Shown: positions 35,524-44,780 of the stretch, in pieces
Position numbering within the stretch: position 1 is the stretch's first letter
Layout: each line of letters begins with the position of its first letter
Assembly: GCF_024199795.1 (NCBI RefSeq)
Contig: NZ_JANADK010000001.1
Span: forward strand, 9,228,001 to 9,292,000
Source: Bradyrhizobium sp. CCGB01
Lineage (GTDB): Bacteria; Pseudomonadota; Alphaproteobacteria; Rhizobiales; Xanthobacteraceae
Direction: 5' to 3'
DNA length: 64,000 nucleotides
Notes under the pieces: model-generated
Databases searched by the model: none
What the model saw: only the letters and a program-made list of their open reading frames with translations
What the model was told of the DNA's origin: nothing
Position numbers and translations under genes: made by a program

Positions 35524-37128
35524 CTAGATATGAGGCGGCGCCACCAAGACCCCCTCATTACCGCGCAAATCGAGCACGCCATCCAGCCGCTCGCCCTCGC
35601 GATCCAGAAACGTCGATAGCAGGATCTCGCTGTTGAAACGGATCGCGCTGGTGGTGACGGCGATCGGCTCTGGGCCGAGATTGAGCACGACGATCACCGC
35701 CTTACCCTCGGCCTCGCGGCGATAGATCAGGAGATCGCCCTGCGCGGCGATCGGATGATAGTCGCCTGCGACCAGCGGCGGAGAGGCCTTCCGCAAGGCA
35801 ATCAGCCGCTTGTACAGGTTGAGGATCGAGCGCGCGTCGGCTTCGAGATTGGCGACGTTGTCGTGGATATGGTCCTCCGGCAGCGGCAGCCATGGCCTTA
35901 CGCCGGAGAAGCCGCTGGTCTGCGAAGAATCCCACTGCATCGGCGTGCGGCAGCCGTCGCGGCCGACACCGATGCCGGGCACGTTCTTCTCGAAGGGATC
36001 GCGCACGTCCTCGGGCGCGATCGCGAGCTGATGCATGCCGATCTCGTCGCCGTAATAGAGCGTCGGCGTGCCGCGCAACGTCAGCAGCAGCATGGCGGCG
36101 ACGCGGGCCTGCTCGGGTCCGACACGGCTGGCGACGCGCGGACGATCGTGATTGCCGAGCACCCAGTTCGGCCAGGCGCCCCTGGGCAGCGCTTTCTCGT
36201 AATCCTCCACGATCTTCTCGATCGAGCGCGCGCTCCAGAACGTCGAGAGCAGCGCGAAATTGAACGGCATCTGCGCGCCGGTGAGATCGTTGCCGTAATA
36301 GGCCATCAGCCGGTGCAGCGGCAGATAGATCTCGCCGATCAGCACGCGCGCCGCATACGCATCGGTGACGCGCCGCATCTCGGCGATGACGTCGTGCACC
36401 TCCGGCTGGTCGGTAGAGTATTGCGTCAGGATCTTCTCGTTCGGCGGCCGGCCCTCGACGTAATGCGGGTTAGGCGGATTGTCGCGGAATTCGGCGTCCT
36501 TGATCAGGTGCCAGATCACGTCGACACGAAAACCGTCGACGCCCTTCTCCAGCCAGAACCGCATCACGTCGTAGATCGCGGCACGGACATCCGGATTGCG
36601 CCAGTTGAGGTCCGGCTGCTGGGCGAGGAAGGCGTGATAGTAATATTGGCCGGTTGTCTCGTCGAATTGCCACGCGCTGCCGCCGAACTCCGACAGCCAG
36701 TTGTTCGGCACGCCGCCGTCCGGTGCCGGATCGCGCCAGACGTACCAGTCGCGTTTGGGATTGTCGCGCGAGGCGCGGCTCTCGACGAACCAGGGATGCT
36801 GGTCCGAGGTGTGGTTGGGCACGAGATCGAGGATCAGCTTCAGGCCGTTCTCGTGCACGGCGGCGAGCAGCGCATCGAAGTCCTCCATCGTGCCGAACAG
36901 CGGCTCGATGCCGGTATAGTCGGAGATGTCGTAGCCGAAATCGGCCATCGGCGAGGGGAAGATCGGCGACAGCCAGATCGCGTCGACGCCAAGCGATTTC
37001 ACGTAAGGCAGCCGCCGCAAGATGCCGGCGAGATCGCCGACGCCATCACCGTCCGTGTCCTGAAAGGAGCGCGGGTAGATCTGATAGAAGATGCCGTCGC
37101 GCCACCAATTATCGCCGCCCTGAGCCAT
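35524..37128 (-). CDS. GH13 alpha-glucosidase (oligo-1,6-glucosidase/AglA type)
   Basis: 534 aa, complete. N-terminus WWRDGIFYQIYPRSFQDTDG and region I DLVPNHTSDQHPWF are classic. Catalytic residues: Asp203 (DGFRVDVIW), Glu266 (VLIGEIYLP), Asp328 (LGNHDRPR). YYGDEIGM and CRTPMQWD follow. No signal peptide, so it is cytoplasmic. It releases glucose from maltose, isomaltose or sucrose-like alpha-glucosides. It is convergent with the trehalose-synthase-like gene and divergent from the MBL-fold hydrolase gene. Confidence 0.93.
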   Translation of the reverse strand: MAQGGDNWWRDGIFYQIYPRSFQDTDGDGVGDLAGILRRLPYVKSLGVDAIWLSPIFPSPMADFGYDISDYTGIEPLFGTMEDFDALLAAVHENGLKLILDLVPNHTSDQHPWFVESRASRDNPKRDWYVWRDPAPDGGVPNNWLSEFGGSAWQFDETTGQYYYHAFLAQQPDLNWRNPDVRAAIYDVMRFWLEKGVDGFRVDVIWHLIKDAEFRDNPPNPHYVEGRPPNEKILTQYSTDQPEVHDVIAEMRRVTDAYAARVLIGEIYLPLHRLMAYYGNDLTGAQMPFNFALLSTFWSARSIEKIVEDYEKALPRGAWPNWVLGNHDRPRVASRVGPEQARVAAMLLLTLRGTPTLYYGDEIGMHQLAIAPEDVRDPFEKNVPGIGVGRDGCRTPMQWDSSQTSGFSGVRPWLPLPEDHIHDNVANLEADARSILNLYKRLIALRKASPPLVAGDYHPIAAQGDLLIYRREAEGKAVIVVLNLGPEPIAVTTSAIRFNSEILLSTFLDREGERLDGVLDLRGNEGVLVAPPHI

Positions 37129-37299
37129 GCCGGAAACCCACCCAAAATCTGCGTCTCGCGCGAGAGAACGCGGAAGGAACGCTGCGGTTCAAACCAGCAG
37201 GCGAAATGGGACGGCCGTGTGACGGCCGGTGCGGCTGTTCCGGGGCGCGGCACGAATCTTTTGCTTGGCGGCATGGCAAAAATCGGCATTGTGAGGCCC

Positions 37300-37992
37300 A
37301 TGACCGAGCAAAATGACACCCAGCAATCCGCGCAGGACTCCTCGCAAGCCAAGGCCGGCGCGATCATCGTCCCCGTGACGCTGTTCGAGCAGAACTGCAC
37401 CATCATCTGGGACGAGCCCAGCAAGAAGGCCGTGGTGATCGATCCCGGCGGCGACGTGCCGAAGATCCTGGACGCGATCAAGCAGACCGGCGTCACCGTG
37501 GAGAAGATCTGGCTGACCCACGGCCATATCGACCATGTCGGCGGCGCGGCCGATCTGCGCGATGCGCTGAAGGTGCCGATCGAGGGCCCGCATGTCGCCG
37601 ACAAATTCCTGCTCGACAACGTGGTCGAGAGCGGCGCGCGCTTCGGCATGACCGGCGGGCGCAATTTCGAGCCGGACCGCTGGCTCGACGAAGGCGACAG
37701 CGTGTCGATCGGCGGCTTGCAGTTCGACATTTTCCACTGCCCGGGCCACTCGCCCGGCAGCGTGGTGTTCTTCAACAAGGAACTGCGCTTTGCCCATGTC
37801 GGCGACGTCTTGTTCGCCGGCTCGGTCGGCCGCACCGATTTGCCCGGCGGCAGTCACGCCACGCTGATCAATTCGATCAAGACGAAGCTGCTGCCGCTCG
37901 GCGACGATGTCGGCTTCATCTGCGGCCACGGCGCCGGCTCGAGCATCGGCCAGGAGCGGATGACCAATCCGTTCATCACCGGCGAGGTGTGA
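37300..37992 (+). CDS. Metallo-beta-lactamase-fold hydrolase (glyoxalase II-like)
   Basis: 230 aa from the ATG at 37300; an in-frame ATG at 37273 would add MAKIGIVRP and neither has a strong SD. The metal-binding motif is LTHGHIDHVGG (His74, His76, Asp78, His79), with later ligands in FHCPGHSPGSVVF, AHVGDVLFAGSVGRTDL and FICGHGAGSSIGQE. The family resembles E. coli YcbL/GloC, which hydrolyse S-lactoylglutathione or similar thioesters. Cytoplasmic. Substrate is inferred from the family only. Confidence 0.87.
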   Translation: MTEQNDTQQSAQDSSQAKAGAIIVPVTLFEQNCTIIWDEPSKKAVVIDPGGDVPKILDAIKQTGVTVEKIWLTHGHIDHVGGAADLRDALKVPIEGPHVADKFLLDNVVESGARFGMTGGRNFEPDRWLDEGDSVSIGGLQFDIFHCPGHSPGSVVFFNKELRFAHVGDVLFAGSVGRTDLPGGSHATLINSIKTKLLPLGDDVGFICGHGAGSSIGQERMTNPFITGEV

Positions 37993-37996
37993 GGCC

Positions 37997-38365
37997 CTAT
38001 TCGGCGGCGTCCGCCAGCGCCGCCACGTCGCCGAGATTGCGCTCGCCCCACTCGCGGATCGCGGCGACGACCGGCACGAAGCTCTTGCCCTTGCGGGTCA
38101 GGCGATACTCGACCTTGGGCGGCACCTCGCCGAAATCCTTGCGATCGATCAGGCCGCTCTGCGTCAGCGCCTTCAATTCGCGGCTGAGCACGCGCGGGGT
38201 GATTTCGGCGCTGCCCTCTGTGCCGCGCAGCAGCCCGCTGCGGATCTCGCCGTAGCGGCGCGGGCCGTCCTTGAGGTCCCAGACGATGCGGAGCTTGTAC
38301 TTGCCGCTGATCATCTTCTGAAAGGCCGCAACCGGACAGCTGCGCGCCGGGATCGCCTTTGCCAT
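37997..38365 (-). CDS. HxlR-family transcriptional regulator
   Basis: 122 aa; SD GGAGGAG before the ATG. A single winged helix: CPVAAFQKMISGKYKLRIVW, LKDGPRRYGEIRSGL, ITPRVLSRELKALTQSGLID, VEYRLTRKGKSFVPVVAAI. The leading Cys (ARSCPVA) is conserved in the family and can sense thiol or aldehyde stress. It is divergent from the small gene at 38497, its likely target; the gap is 131 bp. It converges closely (4 bp) with the MBL-fold gene. Confidence 0.9.
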   Translation of the reverse strand: MAKAIPARSCPVAAFQKMISGKYKLRIVWDLKDGPRRYGEIRSGLLRGTEGSAEITPRVLSRELKALTQSGLIDRKDFGEVPPKVEYRLTRKGKSFVPVVAAIREWGERNLGDVAALADAAE

Positions 38366-38496
38366 GTCGTCTCCTCCATGCGCGAGATAACAATAGGAGC
38401 GACGTCGAAAAAGTCCATACTATCAATTTTGTCCATACTTGCAGGATCGCCTGCAAGCCGCAGATGATGACGCACACGACGAACAGGGAGCGTCAC

Positions 38497-38799
38497 ATGA
38501 AGCACTTCATGATCAGATACGAATTCAGGAACGGCACGTCGGAAGCCTGGCACCAGGAGATCGGCCGCTTCGTCAAGGCGATCGACGGCGATCCGGAGCT
38601 GAAGGGGCGGATCGGCTACCGTGTGCTGAAGAACCGCGACGACGGCAGCTACTTCCACCTCGCCAGCGTCACGGACGATGCCGCGCAAAAGACGCTGCAA
38701 TCGCGCGACTTCTTCAAGGCCTATCAGGAGATGACGCGGAAGGTCGCCGGCGGCGAGGTGACGGTGACGCCGATCGAGATGATCGCAGCGACGGCGTAG
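38497..38799 (+). CDS. Small antibiotic-biosynthesis-monooxygenase-like protein
   Basis: 100 aa from the ATG at 38497 with CAGGGAG upstream. MKHFMIRYEFRNGTSEAWHQ and YFHLASVTDDAAQKTLQSRD suggest a dimeric ferredoxin-like (ABM/DUF) fold. No cofactor residues are known. Divergent from the HxlR gene, whose family normally controls a neighbour of this kind, so it may detoxify a quinone or electrophile. That link is inference. Confidence 0.75.
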   Translation: MKHFMIRYEFRNGTSEAWHQEIGRFVKAIDGDPELKGRIGYRVLKNRDDGSYFHLASVTDDAAQKTLQSRDFFKAYQEMTRKVAGGEVTVTPIEMIAATA

Positions 38800-38836
38800 C
38801 CGCAAGCTCCGCCGTCGTCCCGGACAAGCGTAAGCG

Positions 38837-40015
38837 TTACTTCATCAAACCCGCCGCCGTCAGCGCGCGGGTGATGATCTGGCCGAGATCGAAGCCGCGA
38901 GCCTCCGCGCGCTTCGGCTCGGCCGGCTCTTCGGCGACTGCGGCGCGGATCGAGCGGGCGAGATGCGGCGCGGGCGGGAGCGCCGGCTTCGACGTCGCAG
39001 GCCTGGCCTCGACCTTCTTTCCGGCCGCATCCGCAATCCAGCCGGTCAGGCCGAAGAATTTTGCGATGTGGTAGGACGAGGAAATGCCGGCCTCGATCAG
39101 GAAAGCGCCTTCGACGCCGTAGCGCTGATCATTGTCGGCGAGGCCGAGCGGGGTGCCATGCGCCATGTCGGTGATGGCGTAGGACTCGACCAGCGTTTCG
39201 CCGTCCTTGTTCCACCAGGCCTGGCGCGGATAGCCATCGACAATGGTCTCCGCCATCGGCGCGGCCGGCAGATCGTGCAAATCGAGCCACTGCTTGACGA
39301 TCTCATTGGCATTGCCCGGATTGACGGTGCGGTCGGCGCTGCCGTGCCACACCGAAACCTTCGGCCACGGCCCGCGATGGTTCGAGGCGCGCCGCACGAA
39401 ATCGCCGAGCTCGCGCTCGGGCCGCGCCGGTGAATGAAACATGCCGTCCAGCGCCTCGCGCAAATTCGAGGCGATGCCATAGGGCAATCCGGCGATCACC
39501 GCGCCGGCCGCGAAGACTTCGGGATAGGTCGCGAGCATCACCGATGTCATGCCGCCGCCGGCGGAAAGACCGGTGATGAAGACGCGCCTGGGATCGATGC
39601 GATGCGCCTGCACCACATGCGCGACCATCTCGCGGATCGAACGCGCCTCGCCGCTGTCGCGCGCAGTGTCTTCCGGATTGAACCAGTTGAAGCAGGTGTT
39701 GCCGTTGTTGATGCGCTGCTGCTCGGGCATCACTAGCGCGAAGCCATAATGCTGCGCCAGCGTCGACCAGCCCGCGCCGAGATCGTAAGCAGCTGCAGTC
39801 TGGCCGCAGCCATGCAGCACGACGACGAGCGCGCGCGGCTTCTGGAGTTGCGCCGGCACGAACGCGAACATGCGCAAATTTCCGGGATTGTCGCCGAAGC
39901 CCGTGACCTCTTCCAGAGGGCTGGACACATCCGCGCTCCGGCCGAGCTCGGCAAGGCGCAGACCATCCACCTTCGGCAGATGTTTCAAGAGAGCGACATT
40001 TTTTGCAAGCAACAC
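38837..40015 (-). CDS. LpqC/PHB-depolymerase-family esterase
   Basis: 392 aa from a GTG at 40015, chosen because AGGAG stands 5 bp upstream; an in-frame TTG at 40099 has no SD. An alpha/beta hydrolase of the extracellular PHB depolymerase/feruloyl-esterase superfamily: oxyanion loop VVVLHGCGQTAAAYD, catalytic Ser151 in TGLSAGGGMTSVM, Asp in VWHGSADRTVNPGN, His in DMAHGTPLG. FNWFNPEDTARDSGEARSI is typical of the group. No obvious signal peptide with this start. The substrate may be a short-chain ester or hydroxybutyrate oligomer. A C-terminal extension of about 80 residues is Ala/Pro-rich. Confidence 0.88.
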   Translation of the reverse strand: MLLAKNVALLKHLPKVDGLRLAELGRSADVSSPLEEVTGFGDNPGNLRMFAFVPAQLQKPRALVVVLHGCGQTAAAYDLGAGWSTLAQHYGFALVMPEQQRINNGNTCFNWFNPEDTARDSGEARSIREMVAHVVQAHRIDPRRVFITGLSAGGGMTSVMLATYPEVFAAGAVIAGLPYGIASNLREALDGMFHSPARPERELGDFVRRASNHRGPWPKVSVWHGSADRTVNPGNANEIVKQWLDLHDLPAAPMAETIVDGYPRQAWWNKDGETLVESYAITDMAHGTPLGLADNDQRYGVEGAFLIEAGISSSYHIAKFFGLTGWIADAAGKKVEARPATSKPALPPAPHLARSIRAAVAEEPAEPKRAEARGFDLGQIITRALTAAGLMK

Positions 40016-40164
40016 GGCAACTCCTGGCAGGCGACGTTCAACGTTCACCCAAACCAAATAGTTGCTGCGGTGCAAAATAAAAAGGCCGTGTGCTGTCAAT
40101 CACGCGAAATCACTCGAAAATCCGCAGGAATCCGCAAGAATCCGCACGCATTAACCGCACTGCC

Positions 40165-41577
40165 TCAACTTCGTGCAGATGCGCGGCGCATCCACGTCAG
40201 GAATGCGGCGCAGATCATGATTAACGCCGCAAACAGCGAGAGCGAAACGAGGAACGCTGCGCGCGCTGATTGCAGCGCTTCGATCGCGAAGAACACCGCG
40301 CCGATTGCGGCCACTCCGGCCGCATTTCCGATCTGCGCCATGGTGCCGTACATGCCGGAGGCCGAGCCTGCCGCGACGGGTTTCACCGTCGAGAGCACCG
40401 CGCCTGACAGCGGCGCCATCACCAGCCCCTGGCCGTAGCCGAAGATGGCCATGGTGAGTGCGAGCGCGATCGGCGTCGGCGCATCGACATGGAATGCAAG
40501 AAGCGCGAGCGCCGCGAGGCCGGCGATCTGAAGCGCGCAGCCTTCGATCAACACTTTTGTGCCGCGATGCCGTGCGCGCGCGCCGCTGTGGCGCGAAGCC
40601 GTGACGAAGGCGATTGCAAGTGGAATGCAGGCCATGCCGGCTGCGAGCGGCGGGATCTTCAGGCCACGCTGCATGAACAACGTCATGACGAGATAGAATG
40701 AGAGATTGGCGACGAAGAAAAAGAAGGCAGCACCGAGCCCGCGCAGAAAGGTCGCGTCCGCCAGCAGCGTCAGATCGATCAGCGGCATGCCGCCGGCGCG
40801 CGCGACCCTGTGCTCCAGCTTCAGGAACGCCGCAAGGATCGCGCCGCCGAGCGCCATCACCGCCCACAGCCACGGCGCCCAGCCGACATCGTGGCCGAAC
40901 AGCAGCGGTCCGATCAGACACAGCAGCCCCGCGAACAGGACGGCGCTGCCCTGAATGTCGAGCCGCGTGCCGGCCCGACGCGGCACCGACGGCATGATGC
41001 GCCAGGCGGCAGCCGCGATGAGGAGACCGCAGGGCACGTTGACGAAGAACACCGAGCGCCAGCCGGTGTGGGCAAGGTCGATCGTGACCAGCAGGCCGCC
41101 GAGCAGGAAGCCCGCAGCACCCGCAAGCCCGAGCACGATGCCGTAAATGGCGAAGGCGCGGCTGCGCGTTTCATCCGTGAAGAGCAGATGCAGCGTCGCC
41201 AGCACCTGCGGCACCATCAGCGCGGCCGTGGCGCCCTGCGCGAGCCGCGCGACGATCAGCTCCGCACCTGATTGCGCGAGGCCGCACCACAGCGAGGTCA
41301 CGGTGAAGCCGAGCACGCCGGCGAGAAACACGCTCTTCGTGCCGTGGATGTCGCCGAGCCGCCCGCCGGTGACGACCAGCGTGGCGTAGGCGATCAGATA
41401 GATCGCGATCACGGATTCGATCTGCGCGGGCGTCGCATGCAGATCGACCGCGATGGTGGGGATGGCGACGTTCACGATGAAGGCATCGACACCGAACATG
41501 AACTGTGCGGCCACGACGATCGCCAGCACCCACCAGCGGCGGGTCGAATCGACTTGTTTTGTGACGGTTTGATGCAT
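40165..41577 (-). CDS. MFS transporter, DHA2 (EmrB/QacA) drug-exporter type
   Basis: 470 aa from the ATG at 41577 (MHQTVTKQVDSTRRWWV); a longer frame to 41685 has no homology. Roughly 14 TM segments. The motif DAFIVNVAIPTIAVDLHATP in TM1 and GGRLGDIHGTKSVFLAGVLG (motif A) after TM2 are diagnostic, and GAAGFLLGGLLV resembles motif C of antiporters. It probably expels hydrophobic compounds using the proton gradient. A separate membrane-fusion partner is not present. Divergent from sthA across 145 bp. Confidence 0.9.
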   Translation of the reverse strand: MHQTVTKQVDSTRRWWVLAIVVAAQFMFGVDAFIVNVAIPTIAVDLHATPAQIESVIAIYLIAYATLVVTGGRLGDIHGTKSVFLAGVLGFTVTSLWCGLAQSGAELIVARLAQGATAALMVPQVLATLHLLFTDETRSRAFAIYGIVLGLAGAAGFLLGGLLVTIDLAHTGWRSVFFVNVPCGLLIAAAAWRIMPSVPRRAGTRLDIQGSAVLFAGLLCLIGPLLFGHDVGWAPWLWAVMALGGAILAAFLKLEHRVARAGGMPLIDLTLLADATFLRGLGAAFFFFVANLSFYLVMTLFMQRGLKIPPLAAGMACIPLAIAFVTASRHSGARARHRGTKVLIEGCALQIAGLAALALLAFHVDAPTPIALALTMAIFGYGQGLVMAPLSGAVLSTVKPVAAGSASGMYGTMAQIGNAAGVAAIGAVFFAIEALQSARAAFLVSLSLFAALIMICAAFLTWMRRASARS

Positions 41578-41722
41578 CGGCGCGCGAACCTTCAGGGATT
41601 TATTTGCGCGCAAAGCTCGCAGATTAGCGTCATCCGCGCGATTACCTCCGAGGTAGGACTTGCCGCATTGGCCCGATTGCTGCATGTCGGTTGCCGCTGG
41701 TTTTGCGGGCTCGGAAGTCTCG

Positions 41723-43114
41723 ATGTACGACTACGACATGGTGGTGATCGGCTCGGGCCCGTCGGGGCGCCGGGCCGCGGTGCAATGTGCCAAGCTCGGC
41801 AAGGCCGTGCTGGTGGTGGAGAAGGGCCGACGGGTCGGCGGCGTCTCCGTCCATACTGGCACGATCCCCTCGAAGACGCTGCGCGAGACCGTGCTCAATC
41901 TCTCCGGCTGGCGCGAGCGCGGCTTCTACGGCCGCTCCTACAAGGTGAAGCAGGACATCGCGGCGAGCGACCTGATGATTCGCCTTCAGAAGACGCTCGA
42001 CCACGAGGTCGAGGTGTTCGAGCATCAGTTCAGCCGTAACCTCGTCCGCACTGCCAATGGCGAGGCGCGGCTGGTCTCGCCGCACGAGGTCGAGATCACC
42101 AGCGCGATCGGCGAGACCAGGACGGTGTCCGCTGCTTTCATCCTGATCGCCTGCGGCACCCGCCCGTTCCGGCCCGACTATGTGCCGTTCGACGGCGCCA
42201 CCGTGCTCGACAGCGACGAGATCATCGAGTTGCAGAAGCTGCCGCGCAGCCTGGCCGTGATTGGCGCCGGCGTGATCGGCGTGGAATATGCCACCATCTT
42301 CAGCGCGCTCGACGTGCCCGTGACCCTGATCGAGCCCCGGCCGACCTTCCTCGACTTCATCGACAAGGAATTGATCGACGAGTTCATGCACGAGCTGCGC
42401 GACCGCAACGTCGCGCTGCGGCTCGGCTCGAAGGTCACGTCGATCGAGAAGAATGCGCAAGGCAGCATCGTCACGAACCTGTCCGACGGGCGGCACGTCA
42501 CCACGGACATGCTGCTGTTCGCGGCCGGCCGTGTCGGCGCCACCGACAAGCTCAATCTCGAAGCCGCCGGCATCGTTGTCGACCATCGCGGCCGTATCTC
42601 GGTCGATCCCGTGACGTTGCAAACCAGCGTGCCGCACATCTACGCGGCCGGTGACGTGATCGGCTTTCCGAGTCTCGCCTCCACATCGATGGAGCAGGGC
42701 CGCGTCGCGGCGTGCCACGCCCTCGGCATGGAGCCGCTGGCGCCGCCGGAATTCTTTCCCTACGGCATCTATTCGGTGCCGGAGATCTCGACGGCAGGCC
42801 TGACGGAAGAAGAGGTGCGTACGCGCGGCATTCCCTACGAGGTCGGCATCGCGCGCTTCCGCGAGACCTCGCGCGGCCACATCATGGGGCTGAACAGCGG
42901 CATGATGAAGATGATCTTCTCGACCAAGACGCGCCGCCTGCTCGGCGTGCACATCCTCGGCGAAGGCGCCACCGAGCTGATCCATATCGGCCAGGCCGTT
43001 CTGAACCTCAAAGGTACCATCGACTATTTCATCCAGAACACGTTCAACTATCCGACGCTGGCGGAAGCGTACAAGATCGCCGGGCTGGATGCGTGGAACA
43101 GGATGACGCGGTAG
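41723..43114 (+). CDS. sthA: Si-specific soluble NAD(P)+ transhydrogenase
   Basis: 463 aa from the ATG at 41723 (MYDYDMVVIGSGPSGRRAAV). Flavoprotein disulphide-reductase fold: FAD GSGPSG; VIGAGVIGVEYATIF for the second nucleotide; YAAGDVIGFPSLAS for FAD; C-terminal dimer domain. The redox disulphide site of lipoamide dehydrogenases is absent (GGVSVHTGTIPSKTLRE has no CxxxxC pair), which is how SthA differs. It balances NADPH and NADH in the cytoplasm. Length is right for SthA. Confidence 0.93.
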   Translation: MYDYDMVVIGSGPSGRRAAVQCAKLGKAVLVVEKGRRVGGVSVHTGTIPSKTLRETVLNLSGWRERGFYGRSYKVKQDIAASDLMIRLQKTLDHEVEVFEHQFSRNLVRTANGEARLVSPHEVEITSAIGETRTVSAAFILIACGTRPFRPDYVPFDGATVLDSDEIIELQKLPRSLAVIGAGVIGVEYATIFSALDVPVTLIEPRPTFLDFIDKELIDEFMHELRDRNVALRLGSKVTSIEKNAQGSIVTNLSDGRHVTTDMLLFAAGRVGATDKLNLEAAGIVVDHRGRISVDPVTLQTSVPHIYAAGDVIGFPSLASTSMEQGRVAACHALGMEPLAPPEFFPYGIYSVPEISTAGLTEEEVRTRGIPYEVGIARFRETSRGHIMGLNSGMMKMIFSTKTRRLLGVHILGEGATELIHIGQAVLNLKGTIDYFIQNTFNYPTLAEAYKIAGLDAWNRMTR

Positions 43115-43156
43115 CAACGCGCTTCGCGGCGAATTTGGCGAGCAGTCTCTTTGCGG

Positions 43157-43264
43157 CCATCCTTCGAGACGACCGCTGCGCGGTCTCCTCAGGATGAGGT
43201 CCTGTTTCGCGGAGAGCTCTTAGACCCTCATGGTGAGGAGCCCGCAAAGCGGGCGTCTCGAACC
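43157..43264. repeat. Palindromic element, D-type
   Basis: CATCCTTCGAGACGACCGCT at the left and AAGCGGGCGTCTCGAACC at the right with inner arms TCCTCAGGATGAGG and CCTCATGGTGAGGA. It fills most of the 291-bp gap after sthA. This is the only copy in the window. Confidence 0.7.
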
Positions 43265-43405
43265 CTGCAGGCCCGGCACGTCGCGGCAGCGCCTCCACGC
43301 ATGCCTGCATTCCGCCGTGCGGGACATCGCGCGATTGCGTTCGCTGGTCCCAGCACGTAGCCTCCCGGTCTCAACAAACAGAAAATCGAAGCCGGAGAGA
43401 ACGCC

Positions 43406-44641
43406 ATGGCGCGCCTGAAGTTCGGAGCCTTCCTTGCCCCGCATCACCCGATCGGGGAGCATCCGATGCTCCAGTTCCGGCGCGATCTCGACCTGGTCGA
43501 GCAGCTCGACGCGCTCGGCTATGACGAGTTCTGGTGTGGCGAGCATCATTCTTCCGGCTGGGAGATGATCGCCTCGCCCGAGATGTTTCTGGCCGCGGCC
43601 GGCGAGCGCACCAAGCGGATCAAGCTCGGCACCGGCGTGGTGTCGCTGCCCTACCACCATCCCTTCAACGTCGCCCAGCGCATGGTGCAGCTCGACCACA
43701 TGACCGGCGGCCGCGCCATCTTCGGCTCCGGCCCCGGCGCGCTTGCCTCCGACGCGCACACGCTCGGCATCGATCCGATGACGCAGCGCGACCGCCAGGA
43801 CGAGGCCATCGGCGTGATCCGCCGCCTCTTCAACGGCGAGCGCGTCACCGCGAAGAGTGACTGGTTCACGATGAACGACGCCGCGCTCCAGCTCCTGCCG
43901 CTGCAGGAGGAGATGCCGTTCGTGGTGGCTTCGCAGATTTCGCCCTCGGGCATGACGCTCGCCGGCAAATACGGCATCGGCATCATCTCGCTGGGCTCGA
44001 TGACGACGCAGGGGCTGATGTCGCTGCAACAGCAATGGCAGTTCGCCGAGGATGCCGCCAAGAAGCACGGCACCAAGGTGGATCGCGCGAACTGGCGCGT
44101 GCTGCTGACCTGGCACCTCGCCGAGACCCGCGAGCAGGCCCGCCGCGAAGCCGGCGCCGGCCTGATGCGCTGGCACAACGAATATAATGTCGGCACGCTG
44201 CAGCGGCCGGGCCTGACCGCGTTCTCCTCGCCCGATGAGGCCGTGGACAAGACCGCTTTCGTCGAGGGGGCGGCCTCCGTCATCGGCACGCCCGACGACC
44301 TCGTCAAGATGATCAAGAACGTGATGCAGGTGTCGGGCGGCGTCGGCGCCGTCATCGGCTTCGTGCACGATTGGGCCAACCCCGAGAATACGCGCCGGAG
44401 CTGGGACCTGGTGGCCCGCTATGTCGTGCCGGAGATCAACGGCTATATCGACGGACTGCGCAAGTCGCAAAAGTTCGTGATCGAGAACCGCGCGATCTTC
44501 GAACGCGCCGGGCAGGCCGTGATGGCGAAGATCATGGAGAACGAGAAGGCTGCAGAGGCGCTGAAGGTGACCGGCGCCGGCCGCGTTGCCATTCCCGCCG
44601 TCAACGCCCCGGATTTGCAGAAGGAAGCGGCGAAGCGGTAG
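43406..44641 (+). CDS. Luciferase-like flavin-dependent monooxygenase (limonene-monooxygenase-like)
   Basis: 411 aa; GGAGAG before the ATG. A bacterial luciferase-type TIM barrel: MARLKFGAFLAPHHPIGEHP, YDEFWCGEHHSSGWEMIASP, KLGTGVVSLPYHHPFNVAQR and FGSGPGALASDAHTLGIDP. The family uses reduced flavin from a partner reductase to oxygenate or desulfurise substrates; this branch resembles Rhodococcus limonene 1,2-monooxygenase. No flavin reductase gene is adjacent. It precedes a cytochrome P450 by 139 bp on the same strand and may act in the same pathway. Confidence 0.88.
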   Translation: MARLKFGAFLAPHHPIGEHPMLQFRRDLDLVEQLDALGYDEFWCGEHHSSGWEMIASPEMFLAAAGERTKRIKLGTGVVSLPYHHPFNVAQRMVQLDHMTGGRAIFGSGPGALASDAHTLGIDPMTQRDRQDEAIGVIRRLFNGERVTAKSDWFTMNDAALQLLPLQEEMPFVVASQISPSGMTLAGKYGIGIISLGSMTTQGLMSLQQQWQFAEDAAKKHGTKVDRANWRVLLTWHLAETREQARREAGAGLMRWHNEYNVGTLQRPGLTAFSSPDEAVDKTAFVEGAASVIGTPDDLVKMIKNVMQVSGGVGAVIGFVHDWANPENTRRSWDLVARYVVPEINGYIDGLRKSQKFVIENRAIFERAGQAVMAKIMENEKAAEALKVTGAGRVAIPAVNAPDLQKEAAKR

Positions 44642-44780
44642 GCTTCTGCGTGACTACGCCCGTAACCACTATCATCAGCAAGTGATACCAGCCTGTGCTA
44701 TGTTGATCCCGTCAGCGTGGCGCAGGCGGTATTAATGCCTCGATCGCGCGCTGTTCGGTCAGCCAACCGGAGCAATCGTC

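Noticed and set aside
35755..37299. Long N-terminal extension of the MBL-fold hydrolase
   Set aside because: The extension is antisense to the alpha-glucosidase gene; the real protein starts at about 37300.
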